64,000 nt of DNA from Streptomyces sp. NRRL F-2580 (lineage in GTDB: Bacteria > Actinomycetota > Actinomycetes > Streptomycetales > Streptomycetaceae). The notes beneath the pieces were generated by a model. That model had not been told where the DNA came from and ran no database searches. It saw only the letters and a program-made list of their open reading frames with translations. Of the stretch, positions 8,723 through 16,873 are shown piece after piece. The stretch lies in the NCBI RefSeq assembly GCF_000720115.1, contig NZ_JOIR01000002.1, positions 232,293-296,292 of the forward strand, written 5' to 3'. How positions within the stretch are numbered: the first letter of the stretch is position 1; each line of letters starts with the position of its first letter. A program made the position numbers and the translations under genes.

Positions 8723-9157
8723 TCAGTGCCCCTCGCGGACCTCGACGTCCTCGCTGTCCTGGGCGACGGTGGTGACCGACCGCGGCATGAGGCCGGAGAG
8801 CCGGATCTCCTGGAGCTCCCCGGTGACCGTCGCGTGACCCGGGTGGACGTGCACGAAGGAGCCCGGCGCGTGGGCGACCCACCTGCGCTCCGCGCCGTCG
8901 CAGACGACCTCTTCCGCACCGAGGCTGAGCCGGGTGCCGTCCTGTACGAGGGTCGCCTTGATCTGCATCGCCCCCATGGGTGACGCCTGCTCGCAGTGGT
9001 AGGTGCCGGAAAGGATGACGCCGCCGTCCTGCGTGAGGTGAGCCTCAGGGTGTACGGAAATGCCCTGGTCGAAAACGGTGGCCCCGGCCGGGACGGTGAA
9101 TACCGTCGTGGCGGCCAGTGCGGAGAGGGCTGCCAGTGCCATTCGGCGGCCGGACAT
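8723..9157 (-). CDS. Secreted protein, DUF6299-like
   Basis: A 144-residue secreted protein. The signal peptide is MSGRRMALAALSALAATTVF and following, ending near PAGA. The mature part is a small beta-rich domain (LTQDGGVILSGTYHCEQA, then EVVCDGAERRWVAHAPG) with two cysteines that could pair. The pattern matches, from memory, the Streptomyces DUF6299 family of secreted proteins of unknown function. ATG 9157 sits about ten bases from GGAGG; another ATG at 9163 is too close to that site. It is divergent from a lipoprotein gene, so both may respond to the same cell-surface signal. Confidence 0.75.
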   Translation of the reverse strand: MSGRRMALAALSALAATTVFTVPAGATVFDQGISVHPEAHLTQDGGVILSGTYHCEQASPMGAMQIKATLVQDGTRLSLGAEEVVCDGAERRWVAHAPGSFVHVHPGHATVTGELQEIRLSGLMPRSVTTVAQDSEDVEVREGH

Positions 9158-9329
9158 GCGCATTCTTCCTCCAGATGGATCGGGGTGACGGGAATCCGCC
9201 GGAACGCATTGTGCTGGCAGTTGGCCGCGACCGGCCGCACGCACCCCCCGGGCGCACTCGTGTCGGTGAGTGCAATTGCCTGCTCGGGCGCGTGAGACTG
9301 ACCGAAATACATCCCCGAAGGGATCCTGA

Positions 9330-9929
9330 ATGCGCCAGTCCGCCGCCCGTCGCCACACCCCCGTCCTCGCCGCCGCCCTTCTCCCGCTCCTCCTCTTCGG
9401 TGCCACGGCCTGCCAGAGCGCTCCCGTGGAATCCGCGCTCGCCCCGGCCGTGGCGCCCGCCGTCCCGGTGGACGACGGGGCGCCGGGCGGGGAGGCACCC
9501 GTACGGCCCGCCGCGAAGGCCGCCCATGTGGGTGACTCCGTACGGGTGGACGGTGCGCAGGTCGGGCGGCACCTCCAGGCCGTGCTGGCCGCGTACGTGG
9601 ACCCGGCGATCAGCGTCGAGAAGAACTACGCCCCGCCCGCCGGCAAGCGCTGGGTGGCCGCCCAGATGTCCTTCGTCAACGTGGGCGGGGCCTCGTACGG
9701 GGCGCTCGGACGCGTGTGGGCGCACGACAGCGCGGGCGGGCGCCACCCGGTGGTGTCCACCGGCGAGCTGACCACCGGCAAACCACTCGTCTTCGATTCC
9801 CTGGAGGTGGGTGAGCGGGCCGAGGGATGGGTGGTGTTCGAAATCCCGGAAAACGCGCGCATTGTGCGCCTCCAGTACCAGGACGCGAACATGCAGACGA
9901 ATTCCGGAGGGGGATTCTGGGAGGTCTAG
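9330..9929 (+). CDS. Secreted lipoprotein, DUF4352-like
   Basis: A 199-residue predicted lipoprotein. The N-terminus has a basic start, a hydrophobic core (LAAALLPLLLFGATAC) and a Cys at about residue 28 as the lipidation site. A Pro/Ala linker follows. The C-terminal domain (KRWVAAQMSFVNVGGASYG ... EGWVVFEIPENARIVRL) is the immunoglobulin-like fold seen in DUF4352 proteins, which are extracytoplasmic and of unknown function. ATG 9330 is preceded by GAAGGGAT. Anchoring to the outer face of the membrane is expected. Confidence 0.78.
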   Translation: MRQSAARRHTPVLAAALLPLLLFGATACQSAPVESALAPAVAPAVPVDDGAPGGEAPVRPAAKAAHVGDSVRVDGAQVGRHLQAVLAAYVDPAISVEKNYAPPAGKRWVAAQMSFVNVGGASYGALGRVWAHDSAGGRHPVVSTGELTTGKPLVFDSLEVGERAEGWVVFEIPENARIVRLQYQDANMQTNSGGGFWEV

Positions 9930-9986
9930 CCCGCCCGGGTGAAAGGCCGTGAAAGGGCCGGGGGCGGGACCACTAGGGTGCGGCGC

Positions 9987-10481
9987 ATGACTTCTACTCA
10001 AGCCGAAATCGACAGGTCCCAGCTCGGCACCCTTTCGGTGCTCGCCTGGATCGGCGACCCCTCCGAGGCGCACGACATCCCGTACCTCCTCGCCTACACC
10101 CTCGGTGACGGCCCCAAGGGCCGGGAGGCCGGAGAGGCGGCGGCCCGCGGGCTGCTGGAGGAGATCGGCCTGCCCATCGGCGACGTCGTCATGGACGGCA
10201 CCCGCAACCCGGCCGCCTTCCCGGTGCAGATCCTGTTGGAGGGCAACCAGATCGCGCTCACCCTCCCCGGGATGAACGCGCAGTGCACCGCCCCCGACGA
10301 GTGGGTCGCCGCCGCGGACGAGAGCGGGCAGGCCTACTTCCTGTTCGCCACGCGCGCCTGGCCCGAGGCGGTCCCCGGGCAGCCGGTCGACGCGGAGACC
10401 CTGCAGGCGTTCGCGGGCGACGAGTCCGTGCTCGCGGGCAGCGCCCACTGCGTCCTCGCCGTGCGGCGCCTGCAGAAGTAG
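9987..10481 (+). CDS. Conserved actinomycete protein, DUF5949-like
   Basis: A 164-residue soluble protein without signal peptide or membrane segment. It opens with SQLGTLSVLAWIGDPSEAHD and PYLLAYTLGDGPKG, then LLEEIGLPIGDVV and a C-terminal ALTLPGMNAQC region. The pattern resembles a Streptomyces-specific family that I recall as DUF5949, of unknown function. ATG 9987 was chosen over an in-frame upstream GTG because the upstream part has no protein-like composition. It converges with the P450 gene. Confidence 0.68.
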   Translation: MTSTQAEIDRSQLGTLSVLAWIGDPSEAHDIPYLLAYTLGDGPKGREAGEAAARGLLEEIGLPIGDVVMDGTRNPAAFPVQILLEGNQIALTLPGMNAQCTAPDEWVAAADESGQAYFLFATRAWPEAVPGQPVDAETLQAFAGDESVLAGSAHCVLAVRRLQK

Positions 10482-10510
10482 CCGCGCCCCGGGTGCCGCC
10501 ACCACCAGCT

Positions 10511-10545
10511 CCGGCCGCCGGGCCCCCAGCCTGCCCGGTGGCCGG
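10511..10545. terminator. Hairpin terminator between convergent genes
   Basis: A 13-base stem (10511-10523 with 10533-10545, one G-T pair) and 9-base loop lie between the ends of the DUF5949-like gene (10481) and the P450 gene (10568). Confidence 0.5.
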
Positions 10546-10567
10546 TCCCGCTCCTTCCCGGGCGGCG

Positions 10568-11815
10568 TCAGGGGCGTTCGAAGGCGAACTTGAGCGAACG
10601 GACCCGGTTGTCGAAGTTCGACCCCGCCAGGTCCGGCAGCCCCACCGCGCGCAGCCCGACCGGCCGGGTGAGCAGCTCGCGGAAGAGCGCCTTCATCTCC
10701 ACCCGGGCCAGGTGCGCGCCCAGGCAGAAGTGCGGGCCGCCGCCGCCGAACCCCAGGTGCGGATTGGGCGAGCGGGTGATGTCGAAGGCGTCCGGATCGG
10801 GGAAGACCGCCTCGTCGCGGTTGGCGGACGCGTAGTACAGCACCACCTTGTCGCCCGGCCGGAACACGTGCCCGTCCATGGTGTGCTCGGCGGCCACCGT
10901 CCGGCGGAACTGGATGATCGGCGTCGAGTGGCGGATCATCTCGTCCACCGCGCCGTCCGCGTACTTCTCGAAGTCCGAGAGCAGCAGGTCCCGCTGGTCC
11001 GGGTGGTCGGTGAGCAGCGTCAGCCCGTGAGTGATCGCATTGCGGGTGGTCTCCACCCCGGCGACCATCAAGAGGGAGAAGAAGGCCCCGAGTTGGCGGG
11101 CGCCGAGGGCCTGGCCGTCCACGTTCGCGCAGACCAGCGCCGAGATCAGGTCGTCGGTGGGGTTCTTGCGCCGCTCCCGGCCGATGCCCGCCACCATCCG
11201 CTGCATGCGGGCGAGCGCACGCAGCCCGCGCCCGGGCATCCGCAGCCGGGCCGTCAGGCCCCGTTCCACGCCGATGTTCTCGGAGGCGTGGTTGACGCGG
11301 TCGGCGATCTCGGCGCGGTAGTGCTCCGGGATGCCCATCATGTTGCAGATGACGTCCAGGGGCAGCCGGGAGGCCACCGCCGAGACGAACTCGTCCGGTT
11401 CGTCGGCGAGCACGTCGTCCACGATGCGGGCCGCCACCGCGTGGATGTCCTCCTCGGCCGCCGCCAGCAGGCGGGGCGTGAACGCCCGCTGGACGATCTT
11501 GCGGAGCTGGGCGTGGTCGGGGCCGTCCAGATTGACCATCGAGTCACCGAACAGCGCACGGACCCAGCGGGCCGGTTCGGGGGTGGTCACACCGGGGGCG
11601 CTGGCGAAGACCTTGGGGAGGCGACTGGCCTCCTGTACCTGGGCGTGCCGGACGAGGGCCCAGTGCCCGGGCCCTTCGGGGACGAAGACGGGCGAGCCTA
11701 CGGCCCGCAGGCGGGCGAACGCGGCGAGTCGGTGGGCGGGGGGCTGCTGCCAGAAGCCGGCCTCGGCCAGTTCCCTGCCGGGGTCTTCGCCGGGACGTTG
11801 CGGGGGGAGTGTCAT
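10568..11815 (-). CDS. Cytochrome P450
   Basis: A 415-residue bacterial class I P450. The I-helix oxygen-activation segment is MVAGVETTRNAITHG, the ExxR motif lies in DEMIRHSTP, and the heme-thiolate loop is FGGGGPHFCLGAHLAR with the Cys ligand. The loop resembles the CYP124/125/142-type steroid or lipid oxidases, but family membership cannot be fixed by eye. ATG 11815 is chosen because the in-frame sequence further upstream is low-complexity. No ferredoxin or reductase gene is adjacent, so electron partners must come from elsewhere. Confidence 0.93.
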   Translation of the reverse strand: MTLPPQRPGEDPGRELAEAGFWQQPPAHRLAAFARLRAVGSPVFVPEGPGHWALVRHAQVQEASRLPKVFASAPGVTTPEPARWVRALFGDSMVNLDGPDHAQLRKIVQRAFTPRLLAAAEEDIHAVAARIVDDVLADEPDEFVSAVASRLPLDVICNMMGIPEHYRAEIADRVNHASENIGVERGLTARLRMPGRGLRALARMQRMVAGIGRERRKNPTDDLISALVCANVDGQALGARQLGAFFSLLMVAGVETTRNAITHGLTLLTDHPDQRDLLLSDFEKYADGAVDEMIRHSTPIIQFRRTVAAEHTMDGHVFRPGDKVVLYYASANRDEAVFPDPDAFDITRSPNPHLGFGGGGPHFCLGAHLARVEMKALFRELLTRPVGLRAVGLPDLAGSNFDNRVRSLKFAFERP

Positions 11816-11872
11816 GGCCTGGAAACGGCTGCGGGGGCGCCGGGGTGACGGTCGGCGGCGGCCCGGCTGTTT

Positions 11873-11905
11873 CAGTCCCGCCGGCGTTTGAGGCGCCGTC
11901 CGGGG
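11873..11905 (-). repeat. Dispersed GC-rich intergenic repeat, copy A
   Basis: On the minus strand this reads the core GCGCCTCAAACGCCGGCGGG. The same core recurs at about 38389-38440 and 42316-42339. It lies between the P450 and LtrA genes. See the findings. Confidence 0.6.
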
Positions 11906-11930
11906 AGAGCCCGGCAACGCGCCGCAGGTG

Positions 11931-13079
11931 TCAAAGGTGCGTTCGCGCCGACAGCGTCACGCCCACGGCGACCGTGGCAGCCGACACCAGCCCCGCCCAC
12001 AGCACCGCGTACGGGCCCGTCCACGCGCACGCGAGCGTCACCACGGCGGCGACCGGCAGCACCAACTGCTGCGCCAGGCCGCGCTTGAAGTGGCGGGAGT
12101 GCAGCAGCCACACCGTCAGCAGGAACAGCGCGGCCGGCACGGTCACGGCCGCATTGGCCGCGAGCTGGGAGATGTGCGCCTTGTGGACCGCGTGCTCCAC
12201 CGCGACCTCGATGCCCGCGCCGATCGCCGCACCCGAGGCGAAGATCAGCAGGTGGCCGTACCCCCACGGGATCGCCTCGCGGTTGGAGGTCAGGTGCTCG
12301 TGCATCGGTACGGCGAAGTAGATCCACCACGCGGCGAACACGATCAGCAGCCCGCCCGCGGCGATGGGCAGCAGCAGGTCGAGGGCCTCGTGCTCGTCGA
12401 GCGCCGACTTGACCGCGACCGTGCTCGCGGCGATCGTCTCGCCGAGCACGATGATGGTGAACAGGCCGTACCGTTCCACGATGTGGTGGGCGTGCCAGGG
12501 CGTCTGGTGGCCGCGTTCGGCGATCACCGGAACGAGCAGCTCGCAGGCGGCCACGACCAGGAACAGCCACCGCTTCCAGTCGTTCGGGGCGAACAGCAGC
12601 GCCACCCAGCCGAGCTGGCAGACCACCAGTCCGGCCGCGTACTTCAGCGCCGCCGTGCGGGCCGTGCCGGTCTCCCCGGAGGCCGCCCGCAGCCACTGCG
12701 CCGTCAGCGCGACGCGCATGATGATGTAGCCGACGACGGCGACGGTCCAGTCGTTCTCGTCGAAGGCGCGGCTCACGCCGGCCGCGTAGACGAGGACGCC
12801 GGCGATCTGCACCAGGGTCGCGATCCGGTACGGCACGTCGTCGCAGTCGTAGGCGGAGGCGAACCACGTGAAGTTCATCCACGCCCACCACACGCCGAAG
12901 AACACGAAGAAGTAGCCGATCACCCCGGTGACGGGATGGCCCTCGGCCAGTGAGTGCACCAGCCGCTGCCCGCACTGCGCGATCGCCACGACGAAGCAGA
13001 GGTCGAAGAACAGCTCCAGCGGGGTGGCCGCGCGGTGGTCCTCGTGGCGGCTGCGCGCGGTCATGGGGGAGTAGGCCAT
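11931..13079 (-). CDS. Low temperature requirement A (LtrA) family membrane protein
   Basis: A 382-residue integral membrane protein of the LtrA family (PF06772). The N-terminal family signature is clear: ATPLELFFDLCFVVAIAQC, then an aromatic helix FFGVWWAWMNFTWFASAYD. A later motif reads VERYGLFTIIVLGETIAAS. About ten membrane helices can be drawn. The family name comes from Listeria cold-growth mutants; the biochemical role is unknown. ATG 13079 gives the usual length, and ATG 13064 is an alternative. Neighbours are a P450 and a decayed transporter. Confidence 0.88.
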   Translation of the reverse strand: MAYSPMTARSRHEDHRAATPLELFFDLCFVVAIAQCGQRLVHSLAEGHPVTGVIGYFFVFFGVWWAWMNFTWFASAYDCDDVPYRIATLVQIAGVLVYAAGVSRAFDENDWTVAVVGYIIMRVALTAQWLRAASGETGTARTAALKYAAGLVVCQLGWVALLFAPNDWKRWLFLVVAACELLVPVIAERGHQTPWHAHHIVERYGLFTIIVLGETIAASTVAVKSALDEHEALDLLLPIAAGGLLIVFAAWWIYFAVPMHEHLTSNREAIPWGYGHLLIFASGAAIGAGIEVAVEHAVHKAHISQLAANAAVTVPAALFLLTVWLLHSRHFKRGLAQQLVLPVAAVVTLACAWTGPYAVLWAGLVSAATVAVGVTLSARTHL

Positions 13080-13275
13080 ACCGGCCAGGAGACCAGAGGA
13101 ACCGCCCTTCGGCAGGCCGGACGCGCTGCCGGCGGCGCCGCTGTGCCCCGGGCGGCGGCCGTGCGACAGACCGGGGCAGCGGACCAACGCACGGGGGGCG
13201 ACGGGACCTTGTCCCGTGGCCCGACGGTGCCTTCTCCTCTGCCGCGGGGTGCCTCCGGGACCGGAGTCCGGCTGG

Positions 13276-13842
13276 GTCAGCACCAGGCGGGCCAAGCGCA
13301 AGCACAACTGGCTGATGACCTGGCTCTACGTCGACACCTTCGGGTCCTTCATCGGCTTCGCCGCGGGCCTGCCCCTGCTGATCAAGAACAACTTCGAGGC
13401 GCAGGGCTACCAGGCCACCACCTCTGCGTGGATCGACCCCTTCATCGGCGCGCTCATGCGCTGGGCCGGCGGCTGGCTCTCCGACAAGATCGGCGGCGCC
13501 CGGGTCACCCTGCTGTCCTTCGTCGGGATGGCCGCCGCCCTGGTCGTGGTGATCTTCGCGCTGCCGTCCGATGGGGACCAGGGCAGCTTCTGGGCCTTCT
13601 TCCCCGGCTTCCTGGCGGCCTTCGCCTTCTCCGGCCTCGGCAACGGCTCGACCTTCCGGCAGATCCCGGTGATCTTCCGGGACCGGCACATGCGGGAGGC
13701 CGAGGGCATGGGGCCCGAGGTGCAGGCCGCGACCCTGAAGCAGTCGGAGATGGAGGCGGGCGCCGTCACCGGCTTCTACGCGAGCTGCCTCGCGTTGTGC
13801 TGGTGGTTCTGCGCCCGCAAGGGCGCCGAGGCCCCCAGCTGA
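13276..13842 (+). pseudogene. Degenerate NarK-type nitrate/nitrite transporter
   Basis: An open frame of about 190 codons with strong NNP-family (NarK) signatures but only part of the protein: WLYVDTFGSFIGFAAGLPLL, GALMRWAGGWLSDKIGGARV and GLGNGSTFRQIPVIFRD. Complete NNP transporters have about 12 helices and over 400 residues. Here the first half is absent, and the frame jumps from SEMEAGAVTGF directly to the extreme C-terminal helix (YASCLALCWWFC). This indicates an internal deletion. No plausible start or ribosome site precedes the homologous part; upstream frame 13216-13275 is not family-like. I call it a non-functional remnant. Confidence 0.75.
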
Positions 13843-13879
13843 GCGGGGCCGCAGCCAGGGGCGGCCGTACCCTGGAGGC

Positions 13880-14098
13880 ATGAGCAGCGCCCCCGCCTCC
13901 GACCCGCACTCCTCGCGTCCCGCCCCCGCCGCTGGGGCCGACCGGCCCCGGCCGAAGCCGAAGCTGGACTTCGACGACCCGCTCGACCGGCAGTCCTCGG
14001 ACGACACCGACCGGGGCTGGGGCGAGCGGCCGCCCGCCGGCGGAAGCGCGGCCGACCTGGCCCGCTTCCTCGACGAGAAGCCTCCGCACCACATCTGA
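13880..14098 (+). CDS. Small acidic hypothetical protein
   Basis: A 72-residue hydrophilic protein with a Pro/Ala-rich start, a central segment KLDFDDPLDRQSSDDTDRGW and a C-terminal part ADLARFLDEKPPHHI. There is no signal or membrane segment. ATG 13880 is preceded by TGGAGG. Its end meets a hairpin and converges with mscL. The DFDDPLDRQSSDDTDRGWGE pattern looks like a conserved Streptomyces small protein; function unknown. Confidence 0.65.
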   Translation: MSSAPASDPHSSRPAPAAGADRPRPKPKLDFDDPLDRQSSDDTDRGWGERPPAGGSAADLARFLDEKPPHHI

Positions 14099-14110
14099 CC
14101 GGCCGGGGCC

Positions 14111-14130
14111 GCCGGTGCGGTCGCACCGGC
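14111..14130. terminator. Hairpin terminator between convergent genes
   Basis: GCCGGTGC (14111-14118) pairs with GCACCGGC (14123-14130) around GGTC, between the ends of the 72-residue protein gene and mscL. Confidence 0.45.
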
Positions 14131-14138
14131 CGGACCGG

Positions 14139-14636
14139 TCAGAACCCGTCGTGCGAACCCGACCGGCCGCTGCCGACGCCGTTGGCACGCTGCGCGACCA
14201 GCTCGTCCCGGATCTCCTTGAGGACCTCCAGCTCGGTGATCTCGACGAGCTCCTGTGCGCCCTCCCGCGCCTTGCGGCGCGCCTCCTGCCGCGCGAGGTA
14301 CTTCGACATGGGCAGGACCATGAGGAAGTAGACGACCGCCGCCGTGATCACGAAGGTCAGCGTGGCGTTGAGCACCGAGCCCCAGAGGATCTCGACACCC
14401 GTCGGCTGGCCGTTCGGGCCGACGCCGCAAGGGCTCTTGAGGCAGGACTTGTAGCCGTCCAGGCTCTGCGTACCCACCGCGCCGATGATCGGGCTGATGA
14501 GCCCCTTGACCACCGAGTTCACGATGTTCGTGAACGCGGCGCCGATGACCACGGCCACCGCCAGGTCGACCACGTTGCCGCGCATCAGGAAGGCCTTGAA
14601 GCCTGCCAGCACGCTCTCCTTCTTGTTCTCGCTCAC
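14139..14636 (-). CDS. mscL: Large-conductance mechanosensitive channel MscL
   Basis: A 165-residue protein with classic MscL layout. A short amphipathic start (SVLAGFKAFLMRGNVVDLA) is followed by TM1 (AVAVVIGAAFTNIVNSVV), a periplasmic loop with two cysteines (SCLKSPCG), TM2 (ATLTFVITAAVVYFLMVLP) and a charged cytoplasmic helix. MscL opens under membrane tension to release solutes during hypo-osmotic shock. GTG 14636 is chosen because AGAGG lies eight bases upstream. The loop is longer than in E. coli, as in other actinomycetes. Confidence 0.95.
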   Translation of the reverse strand: MSENKKESVLAGFKAFLMRGNVVDLAVAVVIGAAFTNIVNSVVKGLISPIIGAVGTQSLDGYKSCLKSPCGVGPNGQPTGVEILWGSVLNATLTFVITAAVVYFLMVLPMSKYLARQEARRKAREGAQELVEITELEVLKEIRDELVAQRANGVGSGRSGSHDGF

Positions 14637-14759
14637 GACTGAGCCTCTCTTCATATCTGCCGAACACGGAGCCAACGGTTCCGAAAGCTACGGCAGTCCG
14701 GGCACACCGTGTCCAATCGCCCCTCACGTCAAGGCGAATTGACCGGCCCCGTGTGCGAA

Positions 14760-15338
14760 TCAACACAATGTCACCGCCAGTCGCGTCACGGCGCCCGCCC
14801 CCACGAGATCCCGCGCGGTGTCCCGGGGCACGGACAGGACCACCAGCGCCCCGCCGTCCCCAACACCCTGCTCGGGAGGGGGGACTTCGGCGACCCGGGC
14901 TCCGGCGGCCACCACCCTGGTCGGTCCGGCGCGCTCCGCCGCGACCACGTCCACCCGGTCCCCGGGCCGCAGCAGCCGCACCGTCGCGGCGTCCGCGATG
15001 CGCACCGGGGCCGACACCATCCGCACCGCCGCAGGCGCTGCGCCACCCTGCGCGGCCCGGGCCGGCGGTGGCGCGGCGCCCCGGGAGGCCTGCGCCTCCG
15101 TACCGCCCACCGCGAGGGCCGCCGCCACGACGGCCAGTCCGGCCGAGGCCACCCGTCGCCTGCGCCGCACGGCCCGGCGCAGCCAGTCCCCGCCCCGCCC
15201 CACGCGAAGCGGTGGGAACGGCGGGACCGGACGCGCGGGGGGACACGCGGAGGACATCGAAGAAGCCGAAGAAGGCGTGGAAGCCGAAGAAGCCCTGGAA
15301 GCCGTGGAGGCCGTGGAGGCCGTGGAGCAAGGGGACAT
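14760..15338 (-). CDS. SAF/RcpC-CpaB domain protein
   Basis: A 192-residue protein. After an unusual Ser/Thr/Ala-rich N-terminus (about residues 1-30) comes a basic stretch and a membrane helix (VASAGLAVVAAALAVGG). A SAF/RcpC-type domain follows (RIADAATVRLLRPGDRVDVV, then GALVVLSVPRDTARDLVGAG). In Flp/Tad pilus systems CpaB/RcpC has this domain, but no other pilus gene is in the window, so the role is open. The N-terminal bases are an imperfect tandem repeat and the start is uncertain. ATG 15338 is the first methionine; GTG 15350 is possible. Two DnaA-box-like sites lie upstream. Confidence 0.75.
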   Translation of the reverse strand: MSPCSTASTASTASRASSASTPSSASSMSSACPPARPVPPFPPLRVGRGGDWLRRAVRRRRRVASAGLAVVAAALAVGGTEAQASRGAAPPPARAAQGGAAPAAVRMVSAPVRIADAATVRLLRPGDRVDVVAAERAGPTRVVAAGARVAEVPPPEQGVGDGGALVVLSVPRDTARDLVGAGAVTRLAVTLC

Positions 15339-15433
15339 GACGAACACCACCAGACCGAGTGAGTTGCTGTGGCCCGGACCCGTCGCCCGGACACCCCTCA
15401 CGATCCGGCCTCCCGCGGAATCCCGCCGGAGCC

Positions 15434-15460
15434 TGTGGACGATCCCCAGCCTGTGGACAA
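15434..15460 (-). promoter_or_regulatory. Two DnaA-box-like 9-mers
   Basis: Read on the minus strand, 15460-15452 is TTGTCCACA, a perfect match to the Streptomyces DnaA box. Positions 15442-15434 are TCGTCCACA, one mismatch. They are spaced 18 bases apart in the region upstream of the SAF protein gene. Whether DnaA binds here is unknown. Confidence 0.4.
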
Positions 15461-15478
15461 CCCCCTCACCCGCAAGGG

Positions 15479-16207
15479 TTACCAGGCGCCCCGGGCCCGC
15501 CTCAGCGCGGCCACCGGGTCCGCGGCCCGGGCGATCGACCGGCCCACCACGACGTGCGAGGCCCCGGCCGCGAAGGCCGCCTGCGGAGTCCCCAGCCGCG
15601 CGTGCCCGCCCGTCCCGCCGTCCGCCCCGCCGTCCGCGCTGTCCGGGCCCAGGGTCACGCCCGGCGTGACGATCAGCCGCTCCGGCCCCAGCAGTGCGCG
15701 CAGCGCCCCGGCCTCCCGTGGCGAGGCGATGACCCCGTCGCAGCCGGCGCCCACCGCCAGCCGGGCCAGCCGCAGCACCTGCTCCTCGGTGTCCGCCTCG
15801 ATGCCGATGTCGGCGAGGTCGCCGGCGGTCACGCTGGTGACCACGGTCAGCGCGAGCACCCGCAGCCGCGGGAACTCCCGCGCCGCCTCCACCGCCGCGG
15901 CCATGATCCCCGTACCGCCCATGGCGTGCACGGTCACCATGGACGCGCCCAGCGCGCCGGCGGCCCGGACGGCGCCCGCGACGGAGTTCGGGATCTCGAA
16001 GAGCTTCAGGTCGAGGAAGACCTCGTGCCCCCGCTCGACGAGGTCCCGTGCGAGTCCGGGACCCGCTGCGGTCAACAGCTCCAGGCCGACCTTGTAGAAG
16101 CCGCACGCGTCGCCGAGGCGCTCGACGAGCTCCTCGGCCGCCCGGCGGTCGTCGAAGTCCAGGGCGACGATGACCCTGCGGTCGACAAGGGGGAGTCCGG
16201 TGTTCAT
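15479..16207 (-). CDS. pyrF: Orotidine-5'-phosphate decarboxylase-like protein (type 1)
   Basis: A 242-residue TIM-barrel protein of the OMP decarboxylase superfamily. It has VIVALDF at the start, the substrate Lys in FYKVGLELL, the catalytic loop FLDLKLFEIPNSV, TVHAMGG, VTPGV and the phosphate-gripper end VVVGRSIA. The family catalytic motif is DxKxxD; here the last Asp is Glu (DLKLFE). A glycine-rich insertion (about residues 188-205) sits before the last strand. OMP decarboxylase makes UMP in pyrimidine synthesis, but Streptomyces usually also carries a type 2 pyrF in the pyr operon, so this may be a divergent paralogue. ATG 16207. Confidence 0.8.
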   Translation of the reverse strand: MNTGLPLVDRRVIVALDFDDRRAAEELVERLGDACGFYKVGLELLTAAGPGLARDLVERGHEVFLDLKLFEIPNSVAGAVRAAGALGASMVTVHAMGGTGIMAAAVEAAREFPRLRVLALTVVTSVTAGDLADIGIEADTEEQVLRLARLAVGAGCDGVIASPREAGALRALLGPERLIVTPGVTLGPDSADGGADGGTGGHARLGTPQAAFAAGASHVVVGRSIARAADPVAALRRARGAW

Positions 16208-16310
16208 GCCGCCATTGTCGAGGTCACCGCCCGGCCGGGACCTGGCAGGCCTGCGCGAAGCCCTGACCGGTCAGGCCGGAGGCGCTGTGGACGCGCGAGC
16301 GCCAGTCCTC

Positions 16311-16805
16311 TTAGGCGCCGGCTCCGCCGGGCGCCGCGGGTGCGATCCCAAGCGCGCCGAGGAGCCGGGCCGCGAGCTCCTCCGCGCAGATCTCGGAGCC
16401 GGTGAGGACCGCCCGCACCCCCTCCGGGTCGGCGGTCAGCCCGCCTGCGGCCGCCCAGTCGAGGGCGCCCGCCAGGGCCGTCTCCACGGGGAACCGGTCG
16501 ACGGGTATCTCGTAGTCCTCGGCCATGTCCCGGTTGAGCAGCGCCTTCCAACGGCCTCCGGCGAAGGTGGCGGCCTCGACGAAGCCGACATCGCTGTCGA
16601 GGTACGCCACCGTGAGCACCGGCGCCCCGGTCCGCCGGGCCAACGCCGCCGCGGCGCCGTCCGGCTGGTCCGGGTAGTACACGGCCGACCACCCACCGCC
16701 CAGGTCCGCGTCGCCGTCGACGTCCGCGCACCCGGCCTCGGCCGCGAACTCCCGCAGCTCCGCCACCGTGGCACACGCCACGGCCATCCCGCCCCAATTT
16801 CCCAT
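16311..16805 (-). CDS. Conserved hypothetical protein
   Basis: A 164-residue soluble protein with no signal peptide. Recognisable segments are VAELREFAAEAGCADVDGDA, APVLTVAYLDSDVGFVEAAT and CAEELAARLLGALG. The mix of alpha-helices and short strands suggests a small globular fold. I do not recognise the family. It lies between pyrF-like and mtnP on the same strand and could be cotranscribed with them. ATG 16805 gives a sensible N-terminus. Confidence 0.65.
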   Translation of the reverse strand: MGNWGGMAVACATVAELREFAAEAGCADVDGDADLGGGWSAVYYPDQPDGAAAALARRTGAPVLTVAYLDSDVGFVEAATFAGGRWKALLNRDMAEDYEIPVDRFPVETALAGALDWAAAGGLTADPEGVRAVLTGSEICAEELAARLLGALGIAPAAPGGAGA

Positions 16806-16873
16806 GCGCGCAGGCTAGGGGAGGTCACTGACACTCCTGCGCGGAGCCCGCGGCAGGAGGGACTCGGGAGGAA

